Counted from the first letter of the stretch, positions 37,269 through 46,506 are shown. The stretch is 64,000 nt of DNA from Marinobacter litoralis (GCF_003336705.1 NZ_QMDL01000002.1:107261-171260); one strand, 5' to 3'. Made by a program: numbers and translations. The notes: generated from the sequence alone by a model not told the origin.

Positions 37269-37295
37269 TTAACGGCAGCTGTTCCGATCGCTTTA
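37269..37295 (-). promoter_or_regulatory. Sigma-28 (FliA) promoter of fliC
   Basis: On the minus strand TAAA, 15 bases, then GCCGTTAA: seven of eight bases of the sigma-28 -10 and the TAAA core of the -35 at exact spacing (TAAA-N15 equals TAAAGTTT-N11). The box lies about 90 bases before the flagellin ATG. Confidence 0.82.
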
Positions 37296-37326
37296 GAATT
37301 CTTTTAATTATTCGTGTAACAAAATG

Positions 37327-39435
37327 TTATTGTGCAGGCTCTGGCAAGCTTGGTTCAGCATCCATAAGGCGAGTTGTCACCCAAGGATCGTCCTCAGGAG
37401 GTAGATCCGAAAGAATAACTGACGAAAAATGCACAGGAAGCTCTTCAAGAAATGATTTAAATGTCGCCCCCCAATGATCCAAGAATGGCTGCAAGTCATT
37501 ATCTTGGTGCGCAAGGCCATGGCAAAGCCCAGTTTGCAGAAAGCGCTGCACTGTTCCCTTCAGAATCTGCCATCCCATTAACTGAACGACAACGGGAGAC
37601 CGTCGATTGCTGCCAGGGCCGACTCTGTTCAGATAATCCCGTATTTGGTTACACACCACTATTAAATCCTTACGTCCCCGGAGCCGACTATTCTTGAGCA
37701 CTGACAAAAATTCACGCACGGTCTCTGAAATTTCTTTAGAAACAGCCTCGAATAACTGTCGCACATCAAAATCCGGCATATCTTCTACGCAGGTTTTAAG
37801 AGCATCCAGTTCACAGGTTCGATCTACCTCCGCAAGCTCGAATCGTCCATTGAACTCATCGATTGACATCCATTCAGCGCCTTCGATCAGAGCGCCATCC
37901 GAACAATTCCTCACCGAAAAGTTAAGCCCTTGGCTCTTACGATCCAGCAAGTAATTCTCTACCGCTCGTTTGGCTGTATAGTAATCGCCTTGTGTTATTA
38001 TCGTAGTCCCGTTAACACCTTCCGATTCAAATTTCGGCCGAGCTTCTGCGCCTCTCGCCGTTTCTTTCTGGAATCGAGAAGCAAATCCGGTTCGGGACTC
38101 CTGTCCATACACAGAGAATCGCGAGTGATGCTGTGACTTATCCTGATACCCATAATCCGTTCCGAACAGGAATAAATTTCGGAATCCAGAGGCAAATGCC
38201 AATGCAAGCGCCGCATTGGTACAAGTTGGAGAGCAACCAGGAATGGCGTCGGCATTCAGCCCCAAAAATGCTGGAATGTAGTTCTCAGCGGAGAGATAAA
38301 ATCGACAGTCCTCGAACAGGGGAGGCACGAGTGGGTTTACACTGATCGTACATAGCAAGGTGATACCGCTCAGACCGTACAACTCATCAATATCTTTGAG
38401 CATTTCATAGATCATATAGTCGGCATCCAGTTCGACATGAAAATCCGGCCTGATGCCATGACTGAGAAGCGCCCTAAGCCCTGTACCGGCACTTATGACA
38501 ATCAGTTTATCCCTATTCGCTTTTAGCCCATCGATACGCGTATCAAGCGACGGCCCACTACCAACTACCGCGACTGGCACCTGCGATTCATCTAATTGAT
38601 AGGGCTTAACCTGCCCTCCCCCCATTCTCAAGTTATGAAACACATTCCGGAAGCCTCTAAGCTCAAAATCGTAGTTACCCCAGTTTGCCCCCACAACCGG
38701 CAAATCCTTCTCCAAATCCTTGGCGATTCGATACAAATCGACATTGGCTAAGTGGTTGTAGTAGCTAGTCAGATAAGGGTAAAGCGGTACGATTTCTGCG
38801 AGCTTGGCACCAAGAACTCTCCGAACGTTTTCTTCAGTCGGCTTGGTAGCTATACAAAAGGAGATTGACCGCCCTCTCTCTCGGAAACGAGCACAGATGC
38901 CCTCCCAATCAACCGTGAATAGCGTCAAAGCAAACCGATCAGCGTCAGGCTCAAAAACAACGGCATCAATCACTTCCTCTTGGGCTGTAAGGATGTCTAT
39001 GTGATAGCCAAGACCGCATCCCAGAAATACTACCGATGGTAATACCCTGCCTCGATGATAGCCTTTAAATGTCGCCGGAGTCAGCTGGCTTTTTGCTAGA
39101 CTTTCCCTAACAAATCTGGAAGCAAATCGTGCATCTTCATTCACCTCTAAATAAAAAGGCTGAACGCTGAACATGGGTTTTTCGGAAGGATTAGTTTGAA
39201 TAAACTCCCTCACTTCAGTGCTAGAGTACTCCCGTGCAAGATGCCGATATACAGATCGTCCACGATCAATGAGATCCACGTCATCTCTACCAGGCGTAAC
39301 GCTTAACTCACAATGACGAGGCTCGTAGTTAACAAAAAATTCAAAAATTTCGGGCCGGTATCTCTGAAAGTACAGCAGATTCTTTTGCTTACGTCTTAAG
39401 AACGGCGCGGCAATATCTTCATCGTTAACAGACAT
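37327..39435 (-). CDS. DUF115 / Maf-type motility accessory factor (flagellin modification)
   Basis: 702 residues. The DUF115 core (MptE-like fold) shows VVGSGPSLDTRIDGL, HGIRPDFHVELDADY and NLFLFGTDYGY at about 290-450. Large DUF115 proteins beside flagellin are known to be needed for transfer of nonulosonic acids to flagellin in Campylobacter, Aeromonas and others; the same role is inferred here from the neighbour. ATG 39435 is chosen because GAGGAA lies six bases upstream. No pseudaminic or legionaminic acid genes are recognised in this window, so the donor is unknown. Confidence 0.85.
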   Translation of the reverse strand: MSVNDEDIAAPFLRRKQKNLLYFQRYRPEIFEFFVNYEPRHCELSVTPGRDDVDLIDRGRSVYRHLAREYSSTEVREFIQTNPSEKPMFSVQPFYLEVNEDARFASRFVRESLAKSQLTPATFKGYHRGRVLPSVVFLGCGLGYHIDILTAQEEVIDAVVFEPDADRFALTLFTVDWEGICARFRERGRSISFCIATKPTEENVRRVLGAKLAEIVPLYPYLTSYYNHLANVDLYRIAKDLEKDLPVVGANWGNYDFELRGFRNVFHNLRMGGGQVKPYQLDESQVPVAVVGSGPSLDTRIDGLKANRDKLIVISAGTGLRALLSHGIRPDFHVELDADYMIYEMLKDIDELYGLSGITLLCTISVNPLVPPLFEDCRFYLSAENYIPAFLGLNADAIPGCSPTCTNAALALAFASGFRNLFLFGTDYGYQDKSQHHSRFSVYGQESRTGFASRFQKETARGAEARPKFESEGVNGTTIITQGDYYTAKRAVENYLLDRKSQGLNFSVRNCSDGALIEGAEWMSIDEFNGRFELAEVDRTCELDALKTCVEDMPDFDVRQLFEAVSKEISETVREFLSVLKNSRLRGRKDLIVVCNQIRDYLNRVGPGSNRRSPVVVQLMGWQILKGTVQRFLQTGLCHGLAHQDNDLQPFLDHWGATFKSFLEELPVHFSSVILSDLPPEDDPWVTTRLMDAEPSLPEPAQ

Positions 39436-39595
39436 CAAGTATTCCTCGTTAGAGATTCCGTCACTCGGCACTGACTTGCATGAAAACACTAAACAGCGCC
39501 AACATTATGAGCGATCAGCATTTAATTCCAGACTCATTAAACACATTGTCACGATGAAAGTAGTCAAAGGTGACCGACTGAACAAGCCCTTTACG

Positions 39596-41044
39596 CTACA
39601 TATAAGGAATCAAAGATTCCCCATACAAATGCAAATCCTCTAGGATCTGCTGATTCCTCGGCGTCAGCTCCGGATCACTCGCCAGGCGCTGCAACTCCAG
39701 CCCGTAGGCTTCCAGTGAACGCCAGCCTTTCTTCGGGTTCATCAGGCGCTCGGTTCGGAAGGCTTCCCAGCGTTCCATTTCTTCGCCGCTCAGGGTGTTC
39801 GGGTAATTTCGGGCGCGGTAGCGGAAGAGCATCTCGCTTAAACGCTCATCGTCAAAACGTACTTCTTGCTCGCCTAACGTTTCTACCGGCTGGGCGATCA
39901 GGTCTTTGAGTCGCTCCCGGTCTGCGTTGCTGATAAAGCCGCCTGCGTAGATTTGCTCGTCTGGGTCCGTCAGGTCATTACCTTCAAAGCTGCGGTCGAA
40001 GGCTTGAGCAATGCGAGCCGGTAAGTCCGCGGCGTTTCGCAGTTTGGCCAAATTCGCGCGCAACACGTCACCATCCAGCTCCAATTCCGCCAAGCGTTCT
40101 TTGGAAAGCGTAGAAAGCATGTTTGCCGGGGCCAATACGGGGCATTTGTTTACCTGAATGCCTTTCAAGGGGAAGCGCGCTACGCCCTCGCCCAATTCCG
40201 CCTGCGAGGTAAACACTCGCTCCTGAATCTGTTCCGGCGTGGCATTGATGAGTTCCGTTGGGTCTTCCCGCAAGTCGTAGACGATGACCTGGTTTTTATT
40301 TGTGGGGTGTTCCGCCAATGGTGCTACCAAGGCACAACAGCCGCGACTGGCTGGAAATTTGGCGGAGATGTGGAACACCGGTTTCATGGTGGCGGTGTCC
40401 AGCATTTGGCGGGCGGCGTGTTTGTCTTTGTTCTTCAGAACGAAGTCAAACAGCTTGGGTTGTTTCTCTTTAATCAGCTTGGCCACGGCAATCGTCGCCC
40501 AAACATCCGACATGGCATCGTGGGCCGCCTCGTGGGCAATGCCGTTGGCGGCCGTGAGCTCTTCCAAGCGGAAGCTGGGGCTGCCGTCTTCTTTACGCGG
40601 CCAGTTGATGCCTTCCGGGCGCAATGCGTAGGTCAGCCGCACCATGTCGATGATGTCCCACCGGGAATTACCGTTCTGCCATTCACGGGCGTAGGGGTCC
40701 CGCAGGTTTCGATAAAGCGTATTGCGGGTGACTTCGTCATCAAATCGCAGGCTGTTGTAGCCCACCACGCAGGTGCCGGGTTGGCTGAAGGCTTCGTTGA
40801 TCTGCGCTATGAATTCCGCTTCCGGGAAACCGTCTTCGAGGGCTTTTTGCGGGGTGATGCCGGTAATCAGGCAAGCTTCAGGAGAAGGCAGGTAGTCGTC
40901 CGTTGGTTTGCAGTAAATCACCAACGGATCTTCGATCACGTTCAAATCCGCATCGGTGCGAACCCCGGCAAACTGGGAGGGCCGGTCGTGCAGCGGGTCT
41001 ACACCAAAGGTTTCGTAATCGTGCCAGTAAAAAGAGCGGATCAA
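39596..41044 (-). CDS. sbcB: Exodeoxyribonuclease I
   Basis: 482 residues. A 3'-5' single-strand DNA exonuclease of recombination and mismatch repair. The DEDDh motifs are visible: FYWHDYETFGVDP (Asp, Glu) near residue 8, NSLRFDDEVTRNTL (Asp) near 103, and HEAAHDAMSDVWATI (His, Asp) near 180. The start is TTG at 41044, with AGGAG seven bases upstream; ATG is absent at the right place. It begins IRSFYWHDYETFG, as in relatives. Confidence 0.96.
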   Translation of the reverse strand: MIRSFYWHDYETFGVDPLHDRPSQFAGVRTDADLNVIEDPLVIYCKPTDDYLPSPEACLITGITPQKALEDGFPEAEFIAQINEAFSQPGTCVVGYNSLRFDDEVTRNTLYRNLRDPYAREWQNGNSRWDIIDMVRLTYALRPEGINWPRKEDGSPSFRLEELTAANGIAHEAAHDAMSDVWATIAVAKLIKEKQPKLFDFVLKNKDKHAARQMLDTATMKPVFHISAKFPASRGCCALVAPLAEHPTNKNQVIVYDLREDPTELINATPEQIQERVFTSQAELGEGVARFPLKGIQVNKCPVLAPANMLSTLSKERLAELELDGDVLRANLAKLRNAADLPARIAQAFDRSFEGNDLTDPDEQIYAGGFISNADRERLKDLIAQPVETLGEQEVRFDDERLSEMLFRYRARNYPNTLSGEEMERWEAFRTERLMNPKKGWRSLEAYGLELQRLASDPELTPRNQQILEDLHLYGESLIPYM

Positions 41045-41095
41045 AGGAAGACTCCTGCGGTTCCAATCAAATTAGAAACCCGGAGTTTAGCAAAT

Positions 41096-41338
41096 TCATG
41101 CGGCGCTTTGCCGGGCATCACCAGATAACATCGCCTCTATGCTCAGATGATAATCTAAGCATTCCCACTCGATACCGGTACCATCGCAGATGAAACGGTA
41201 TTTTCTCAGCTCTGAGATTGAAGCTTGCTCTAGTACATCGTACCAATGGATCGGGGTCGAGATTACACGCCCATCCTTCAGTTCTACATGCAAATGGCGA
41301 TCATCAACGTGAACGGATTTACCTTCGAAACCAGGCAT
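41096..41338 (-). CDS. DUF2442 family protein (putative partner of DUF4160)
   Basis: 80 residues. The pattern VHVDDRHLHVELKDGRVISTP, shortened here to HVELKDGRVISTP, with WECLDYHLSIEAML matches DUF2442. The ATG at 41338 follows GGAG and overlaps the DUF4160 stop by 20 bases. Such pairs look like type II toxin-antitoxin modules, although proof is lacking for most. Confidence 0.82.
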   Translation of the reverse strand: MPGFEGKSVHVDDRHLHVELKDGRVISTPIHWYDVLEQASISELRKYRFICDGTGIEWECLDYHLSIEAMLSGDARQSAA

Positions 41339-41549
41339 TCCACTTCTCCAGAAATTCCGACTGATGGCTACCAACAATCTTTAGGCACTCTCGCAGCTCC
41401 TGATTTTTAAGAGTGCTGTAACTCACCGATAGCGTGACCAGCTCAATCTTAGCCCATCGCTCACCTTTAAGCACATGAACGTGGGCCGGTAAATGGTCGT
41501 TCGCGTAAAAGAAAAATTTGAATCCATTCAAATAAAGCAGCGTTGGCAC
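41319..41549 (-). CDS. DUF4160 family protein
   Basis: 76 residues with FFYANDHLPAHVHVLKGE, the DUF4160 hallmark, then KIELVTLSVS and LRECLKIVGSHQSEFLEKW. The start is GTG at 41549 with AAGGAG six bases upstream. It overlaps the DUF2442 gene downstream. A toxin role is a prediction from pairing only. Confidence 0.85.
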   Translation of the reverse strand: MPTLLYLNGFKFFFYANDHLPAHVHVLKGERWAKIELVTLSVSYSTLKNQELRECLKIVGSHQSEFLEKWNAWFRR

Positions 41550-41608
41550 GCACGGCTCCTTGTGCTTTGCGCCGAAAGATTGAGCCTCTAACGAACCTCA
41601 CCGAAGAA

Positions 41609-42505
41609 TCAAAACAACTTAGTCCCCATATCCACCTGATGCGTCCGGCGGCGATCGAGGCCGGGGCCGGTCAACTGCTCTAGGTTCACGGTCATGTTCG
41701 TGGGCAGGTTGATGAATACACCTTTCCCTACGCTCACAGAACTCATGCCATCCAGAGTTTGCCAGGCCACGCCCTCATCCCGCTGAAAACCAACAAAGAA
41801 GCCATCCGTGAACGCGGCAACGCCTTCCTGCCCGGAGTCTTCACCAATATCCAGTGAGCGAAGCTGGGTAAGTGGTGCACAGTTGGCCAACGTTCCACTC
41901 ACATTGCATCCGACAGCCTGATTCGGATTATTCGGTTTTAAACCAATGTGCGTGGCGCGATAATCGGTAGCCGCGCCACCCGGCCCTTGAAATAATTGAG
42001 CATCATACACTTGGCCGAATGATTCAATTTTCATCCCAATATTGCCGCTAAAACTGGTGGTATTGGAAGAAACCGATCCCCGGGCTTCATGAAAGCCCAT
42101 GCGGAACCCGGCCAAACCGGCAGCGTCTTCGGCCAGTTCAATATAGGGACGGCGAGCTTCGAAGTGAACGTCGTCTCCGGCATTGTAGGTAACGCCGTTA
42201 TAAACTTCGCCATTGGTCCGTGCGATGTGGCCAAGAGCCAGATGGATAGCCGCGAAGTCTGTGCCAGCATTGAGTTCGCCGACTTTCACCTCATCCACAT
42301 TCACCCGTGTTTCCACATCGATGCCTAATGACATCCGGGTAAAATCGTGATTTTGGCCAGCGATGTTTTCAACCTGCATAAACGCCTGCCCGGTCACATC
42401 GCCCATTGCGTCGTCAGAAATGGGAGCCAATTCCGCTTGGGCAACAGACGCAATACCCGCGCAGAACAGAGTAAGGGCAGCGTATCCGTACGCTCGCTTA
42501 ATCAT
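41609..42505 (-). CDS. Exported protein of unknown function (DUF6160-like)
   Basis: 298 residues with a clear Sec signal peptide: MIKRAYGYAALTLFCAGIAS followed by VAQA, probably cut before ELAPIS. The mature start ELAPISDDAMGDVTGQAF is a motif I associate with a group of secreted proteins in Marinobacter-like bacteria (DUF6160 or similar; not certain). The rest looks all-beta. ATG 42505 is used since it begins the signal peptide with GAGA upstream. Substrate and location (periplasm or outer membrane) are unknown. Confidence 0.75.
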   Translation of the reverse strand: MIKRAYGYAALTLFCAGIASVAQAELAPISDDAMGDVTGQAFMQVENIAGQNHDFTRMSLGIDVETRVNVDEVKVGELNAGTDFAAIHLALGHIARTNGEVYNGVTYNAGDDVHFEARRPYIELAEDAAGLAGFRMGFHEARGSVSSNTTSFSGNIGMKIESFGQVYDAQLFQGPGGAATDYRATHIGLKPNNPNQAVGCNVSGTLANCAPLTQLRSLDIGEDSGQEGVAAFTDGFFVGFQRDEGVAWQTLDGMSSVSVGKGVFINLPTNMTVNLEQLTGPGLDRRRTHQVDMGTKLF

Positions 42506-42673
42506 AGATCGTGTCTCTATTTGTTTTTTTAGCACGCGAACACTATAGCCGAGAGCCGACTGACAATAGAGTGCGTTACCTCACAAACCCGAACCACCGA
42601 AACGTAGTATATATCGACACATTAACGTAAGTTACTCTTGCCACTTCACCATTCGGGCACCAAACTACGTACT

Positions 42674-43699
42674 ATGAGCACCAAAATCCTGATTTGCGAC
42701 GATTCAGCGCTCGCCCGAAAACAAATGGCCCGCGCACTGCCCTCCGGCTTGACCGACCAAGTGCTATTCGCCCAAGACGGGGAAGAAGCACTGACGATTC
42801 TGCGCAATGGCGAAGCGGAACTGCTGTTTCTCGATTTGAACATGCCGGGCCTGGACGGCTATCAGGTGCTGGAACACATCCGCAAAGAAGACCTGCCTGT
42901 GCTGACCATCGTGGTTTCCGGCGACATACAGCCAGAGGCGCGGGAACGGGTGCGCAAGCTCGGCGCTATCGACTTCATCAAAAAGCCCACAAGCACGGAG
43001 CTTGTCGCAAAACTGCTGCAGGAATACGGTTTTTTCCGGTCCGAAGAGCTCTCGGCACTGGCTGCACAAAACGATTCGTTCCTAAAGTCGAGCCGAACGC
43101 CTGAGATTTCGGTCAGCTTGGCAGAATACCTTCAGGAAACCGCCAACGTTGCCATGGGCCGGTCGTCTGACCTTCTAGCCCGGCTACTCCGGGTATTTGT
43201 CAAACAGCCCATCCCGAAAGTGGCCTTTATCGCCAGCTCAGAACTGCACATGGCCATCTCGTCGGCGGGAACCGGCAACACCTTTTCGGCGGTTTGCCAA
43301 GGTTTCACCGGCGCCGGTTTAGCCGGAGAAGCCCTCCTTCTATTTGACGACGCCAGCTTTGAAGAAATGGCGGAGTTGCTGCATTACGAGGGCGTAGAAG
43401 GCGATGCCATTAACGTTGAAGTGTTGATGGACATGTCCAGCATATTGTTTGGCGCCTTCCTGAACGGCGTCAGCGATCAGCTCGACATCAAGCTGGGGCT
43501 TGGCCACCCGACCGTTCTGGGCCAGCACCGCCCCATCAACGAATTGTTGGAACACCACAGCACCCGTGAAGAGCAATTGCTGTGCCTGGAAATTTGCTAC
43601 ACCATCGAAAACCGGGACATTCGCTGTGACATGCTGGTGCTGTTTACCGAAGACTCCGTACCCTTTCTGGAAAAACGTCTCGAATATCTGGTGGACTGA
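42674..43699 (+). CDS. Response regulator with CheC/CheX-like domain
   Basis: 341 residues. The receiver domain (1-120) has CDDSALARKQMARAL, the phospho-acceptor Asp in LLFLDLNMPGLDG near residue 54, and the Lys in FIKKPTS. The C-terminal domain resembles CheC/CheX phosphatases (MDMSSILFGAFLN near 252, NVEVLM before it), but the active-site E-x-x-N reads D-x-x-S. It may bind rather than dephosphorylate. Two bases separate its stop from the diguanylate cyclase start, so the two form an operon. Confidence 0.87.
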   Translation: MSTKILICDDSALARKQMARALPSGLTDQVLFAQDGEEALTILRNGEAELLFLDLNMPGLDGYQVLEHIRKEDLPVLTIVVSGDIQPEARERVRKLGAIDFIKKPTSTELVAKLLQEYGFFRSEELSALAAQNDSFLKSSRTPEISVSLAEYLQETANVAMGRSSDLLARLLRVFVKQPIPKVAFIASSELHMAISSAGTGNTFSAVCQGFTGAGLAGEALLLFDDASFEEMAELLHYEGVEGDAINVEVLMDMSSILFGAFLNGVSDQLDIKLGLGHPTVLGQHRPINELLEHHSTREEQLLCLEICYTIENRDIRCDMLVLFTEDSVPFLEKRLEYLVD

Positions 43700-43701
43700 C
43701 C

Positions 43702-44658
43702 ATGGCTTTTGACTCGCAGAACCTAGACGCCTTCCATTGGCTGGCCGACATGATCGAAACCGTGGAAGTCGGCTTGGTTGTGCTGGATCTTGAATTCCGC
43801 GTGCAAGCGTGGAATGGCTTTATGGAAAATCACAGTGGCATTACCGCCACTCAAATTCGCGGCCAACAGATATTCAACGCCTTCCCCGATATTCCCAAAG
43901 CCTGGCTGACGCGGAAGGTGGATGCCGTCACCACTCTGAACACCCGAGCCTTCACTTCGTGGGAGCAGCGGCCCTATTTGTTCAAGTTTCGGAATTCCCG
44001 CCCCATCACGGGCACCGAAGAATTCATGTACCAAAACCTGACCATCAGCCCACTCACCAACTCCAGCGGCAAGGTCGACAAGGTCTGCTTGCTTATTTAC
44101 GACGTCACCGAATTTGCCAGCAGCAAACGCGCCCTTGAACGGGCAAACGAACAACTGGCAAAACTGAGCATGACCGACCGATTAACCGGCTTGCTGAACC
44201 GAGGCACCTGGGAAAACCTGGTGGATGCAGAATTCGAACGCTACGGCCGATACGGCCAAACCACCACCTTGGTGATGTTCGACATCGACCACTTCAAAGC
44301 CGTGAACGACACCTACGGCCACCTAGCCGGCGACGATGTGATTCGCCACACTGCACAAGTTACCCGCGACAGCATTCGCCAATCCGATTCTGCGGGCCGG
44401 TACGGCGGGGAAGAGTTCGGCATTATCCTGCCTGAAACCGATGCGGAAAACGCCCACATTCTGTGTGAGCGCATACGGGAAACCATTGCACAAAGTACAG
44501 TGAATACCACCGCGGGTGATATTCGATACACCATCAGCATGGGTATCGCGCAATTAACGGGTGAGCCGGAGAATTATATGCAGTGGATGCAAGAGGCGGA
44601 TAAGGCGCTTTATAGAGCAAAAGAAGGCGGGCGTAATAAAGTCGTGATTTATGCATAA
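43702..44658 (+). CDS. Diguanylate cyclase with PAS sensor domain
   Basis: 318 residues. A PAS domain at about 10-140 (VEVGLVVLDLEFRVQAWNGF) is followed by GGDEF at about 155-318 with DRLTGLLNRG, FDIDHFKAVNDTYGHLAGD and the intact active loop RYGGEEF near 234. Makes cyclic di-GMP from two GTP. No inhibitory RxxD is seen five residues before the loop (the sequence is DSAGRYGGEEF). Partner of the CheC-like regulator just upstream, which may control it. Confidence 0.94.
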   Translation: MAFDSQNLDAFHWLADMIETVEVGLVVLDLEFRVQAWNGFMENHSGITATQIRGQQIFNAFPDIPKAWLTRKVDAVTTLNTRAFTSWEQRPYLFKFRNSRPITGTEEFMYQNLTISPLTNSSGKVDKVCLLIYDVTEFASSKRALERANEQLAKLSMTDRLTGLLNRGTWENLVDAEFERYGRYGQTTTLVMFDIDHFKAVNDTYGHLAGDDVIRHTAQVTRDSIRQSDSAGRYGGEEFGIILPETDAENAHILCERIRETIAQSTVNTTAGDIRYTISMGIAQLTGEPENYMQWMQEADKALYRAKEGGRNKVVIYA

Positions 44659-44687
44659 CCCCTTCCCCGCTAGGGGCAAGGGGTTTA
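44657..44687 (+). terminator. Hairpin terminator after the diguanylate cyclase
   Basis: AACCCCTTCCCC pairs with GGGCAAGGGGTT (one mismatch) around a 5-base loop, followed by TTAATAA. It starts within the stop codon. It also separates the convergent mvaT gene. Confidence 0.65.
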
Positions 44688-44697
44688 ATAAAGCGAT

Positions 44698-45069
44698 TTA
44701 GTCCTGCTGCTGCCAGCTCTGAACCGCTTCTTTACCGTGCTTTTCACGCCACTCATTCAGAGTCTTGTGGTTACCGCCACGGGTTTTAACCACTTCACCG
44801 GTGTGCGGGTTTTTATAGGTCTTCATCGGGCGCTTGGCACGAGTACCTGTTGCAGTTTCGGCTTTAGCACCGGCAATAGAAGGATCAATCGCTGCCAGAA
44901 TCTGCAATACGTGCTTTGGTGACTTATCGTATTCAGCCATCAACTCACGAACTTTATTTTCAAACTCCAACTCGCGCTTCAGCGCTTGGTCGTTTTCGAG
45001 CTGCTCCAGCTCTGCCGCAAGCTTTTCCATAAGCTGTTTTTTCTGATAGTAATCGTTGATCTTCGCCAT
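44698..45069 (-). CDS. mvaT: MvaT-type H-NS family nucleoid protein
   Basis: 123 residues. An N-terminal coiled coil for oligomerisation (KQLMEKLAAELEQLENDQ, ELEFENKVRELM) is linked by a basic stretch to the MvaT DNA-binding motif YKNPHTGEVVKTRGGNHKTL then EWREKHG. Binds and silences AT-rich, often acquired, DNA. The AT-rich polysaccharide locus right behind it would be a natural target; that is inference. Its promoter would lie in the 163-base spacer at 45070-45232. Confidence 0.93.
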   Translation of the reverse strand: MAKINDYYQKKQLMEKLAAELEQLENDQALKRELEFENKVRELMAEYDKSPKHVLQILAAIDPSIAGAKAETATGTRAKRPMKTYKNPHTGEVVKTRGGNHKTLNEWREKHGKEAVQSWQQQD

Positions 45070-45181
45070 GAAAGTGAGACCTTATCTATGATGATTTAAA
45101 CAAAAAAAACATGACCGGAAAGTCAGCCTGCATATTAATAAATAAGTGCATCACTCGTAAAGAAGATTAATTAACGATCAT

Positions 45182-45210
45182 AAAAAAAGCCGACACTCTG
45201 GTCGGCTTTT
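45182..45210 (-). terminator. Rho-independent terminator at the end of the polysaccharide locus
   Basis: AAAAGCCGAC pairs with GTCGGCTTTT around a 6-base loop, followed by a T-run on the minus strand. It lies 22 bases past the stop of the UDP-sugar dehydrogenase. Confidence 0.92.
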
Positions 45211-45232
45211 ATATAAAAATCGAATCCGATTA

Positions 45233-46495
45233 TTACAATCGAATATCGGCTTCGCCCAATGGTAAAACGCCTTTCAGATCGAAAAGAATACCCTTATCTT
45301 TTGTATAGGCTCTCAACTGCTGCACATTCATTGCGGCATACTCATTATGAGGCACCGCTAGGAACACCGCATCGTAATAGCCATTTTCAGGCTTATCCAC
45401 CAACGAAATACCGTATTCCTCTTCCGCCTCAGCATTATCCGCCCAGCAATCGGTTACATCTACTTCGCAGTTATAATCTCTTAGCTCTTCAATCACATCA
45501 ACCACACGGGTATTACGCAAATCCGGGCAGTTTTCTTTAAACGTCAGACCCATTACCAACACTTTCGCGCCGGAAACCGCTTGGCCATTTTTGATCATCG
45601 CCTTAACCAACTCAGATGCGGCATAAGGCCCCATGTTATCGTTCACTCGACGGCCAGCCAGAATAATTTCCGGGTGATAACCGATGGCCTGCGCCTTATG
45701 AGTCAAATAATACGGGTCCACACCAATACAATGGCCACCCACCAAACCGGGCTTAAACGGCAAAAAGTTCCATTTAGTGCCGGCTGCTGCCAATACTTCA
45801 TGGGTATCAATACCCAGCTTGGCGAAAATCATGGAAAGCTCATTCATCAACGCAATGTTCAAATCGCGCTGCGTGTTTTCAATCACCTTCGCTGCTTCAG
45901 CGACTTTAATGGAACTGGCCTTATGGGTACCGGCGGTAATAATATCCGCATACAAGGCATCCACCTCATCAGCGATCTCCGGCGTGGAGCCAGAAGTGAC
46001 TTTCATAATAGTCGTCACACGGTGCGCTTTATCACCCGGGTTAATGCGCTCTGGGCTATAACCGGCGAAGAAATCTTTATTGAACGTCAGGCCAGACACT
46101 TTTTCCAAAACCGGTACACAGACTTCTTCCGTGGCGCCTGGGTATACGGTGGATTCGTAAATAACGATGTCGCCCTGCTTCAGCACCTTGCCTACGGTTT
46201 CGCTGGCTTTGACGAGTGGGGTTAGGTCTGGCTTTTTAAACTCATCGATAGGGGTCGGCACCGTAACAATATAAATCTGGCAATCAGCAATTCCATCCAG
46301 TGAGTCTGTAAACGACAAGCCTTTTGCCGCAACCAGCTCTTCTCGAGACAGCTCTAAAGTGAAATCGATACCATCTTTAAGCTCTCCAATACGCTTAGAG
46401 TTAATATCGAAGCCAACGACTTCCCGCTTTTCTCCAATCGCGGCAGCCAGCGGCAACCCCACATAACCCAAGCCAATTACGGCAATCTTCTTCAT
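45233..46495 (-). CDS. tviB: UDP-N-acetylhexosamine 6-dehydrogenase (TviB/WbpO type)
   Basis: 420 residues. NAD-dependent oxidation of a UDP-HexNAc to the uronic acid. The Rossmann motif [10 protein letters not shown] is at residue 8, the substrate region [14 protein letters not shown] near 160, the catalytic Cys in [12 protein letters not shown] near 258 and the C-terminal [11 protein letters not shown]. The TviB/WbpO group (UDP-GalNAc or UDP-GlcNAc) fits better than UDP-glucose dehydrogenase; the exact sugar is not certain. Last gene of the locus before the terminator. Confidence 0.9.
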   Translation of the reverse strand: MKKIAVIGLGYVGLPLAAAIGEKREVVGFDINSKRIGELKDGIDFTLELSREELVAAKGLSFTDSLDGIADCQIYIVTVPTPIDEFKKPDLTPLVKASETVGKVLKQGDIVIYESTVYPGATEEVCVPVLEKVSGLTFNKDFFAGYSPERINPGDKAHRVTTIMKVTSGSTPEIADEVDALYADIITAGTHKASSIKVAEAAKVIENTQRDLNIALMNELSMIFAKLGIDTHEVLAAAGTKWNFLPFKPGLVGGHCIGVDPYYLTHKAQAIGYHPEIILAGRRVNDNMGPYAASELVKAMIKNGQAVSGAKVLVMGLTFKENCPDLRNTRVVDVIEELRDYNCEVDVTDCWADNAEAEEEYGISLVDKPENGYYDAVFLAVPHNEYAAMNVQQLRAYTKDKGILFDLKGVLPLGEADIRL

Positions 46496-46506
46496 AAACC
46501 AATTCC

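Noticed and set aside
42674..42700. Alternative start at 42638 for the CheC-like regulator
   Set aside because: The ATG at 42674 begins the receiver domain directly, as in relatives; the upstream 12 codons are not domain-like.
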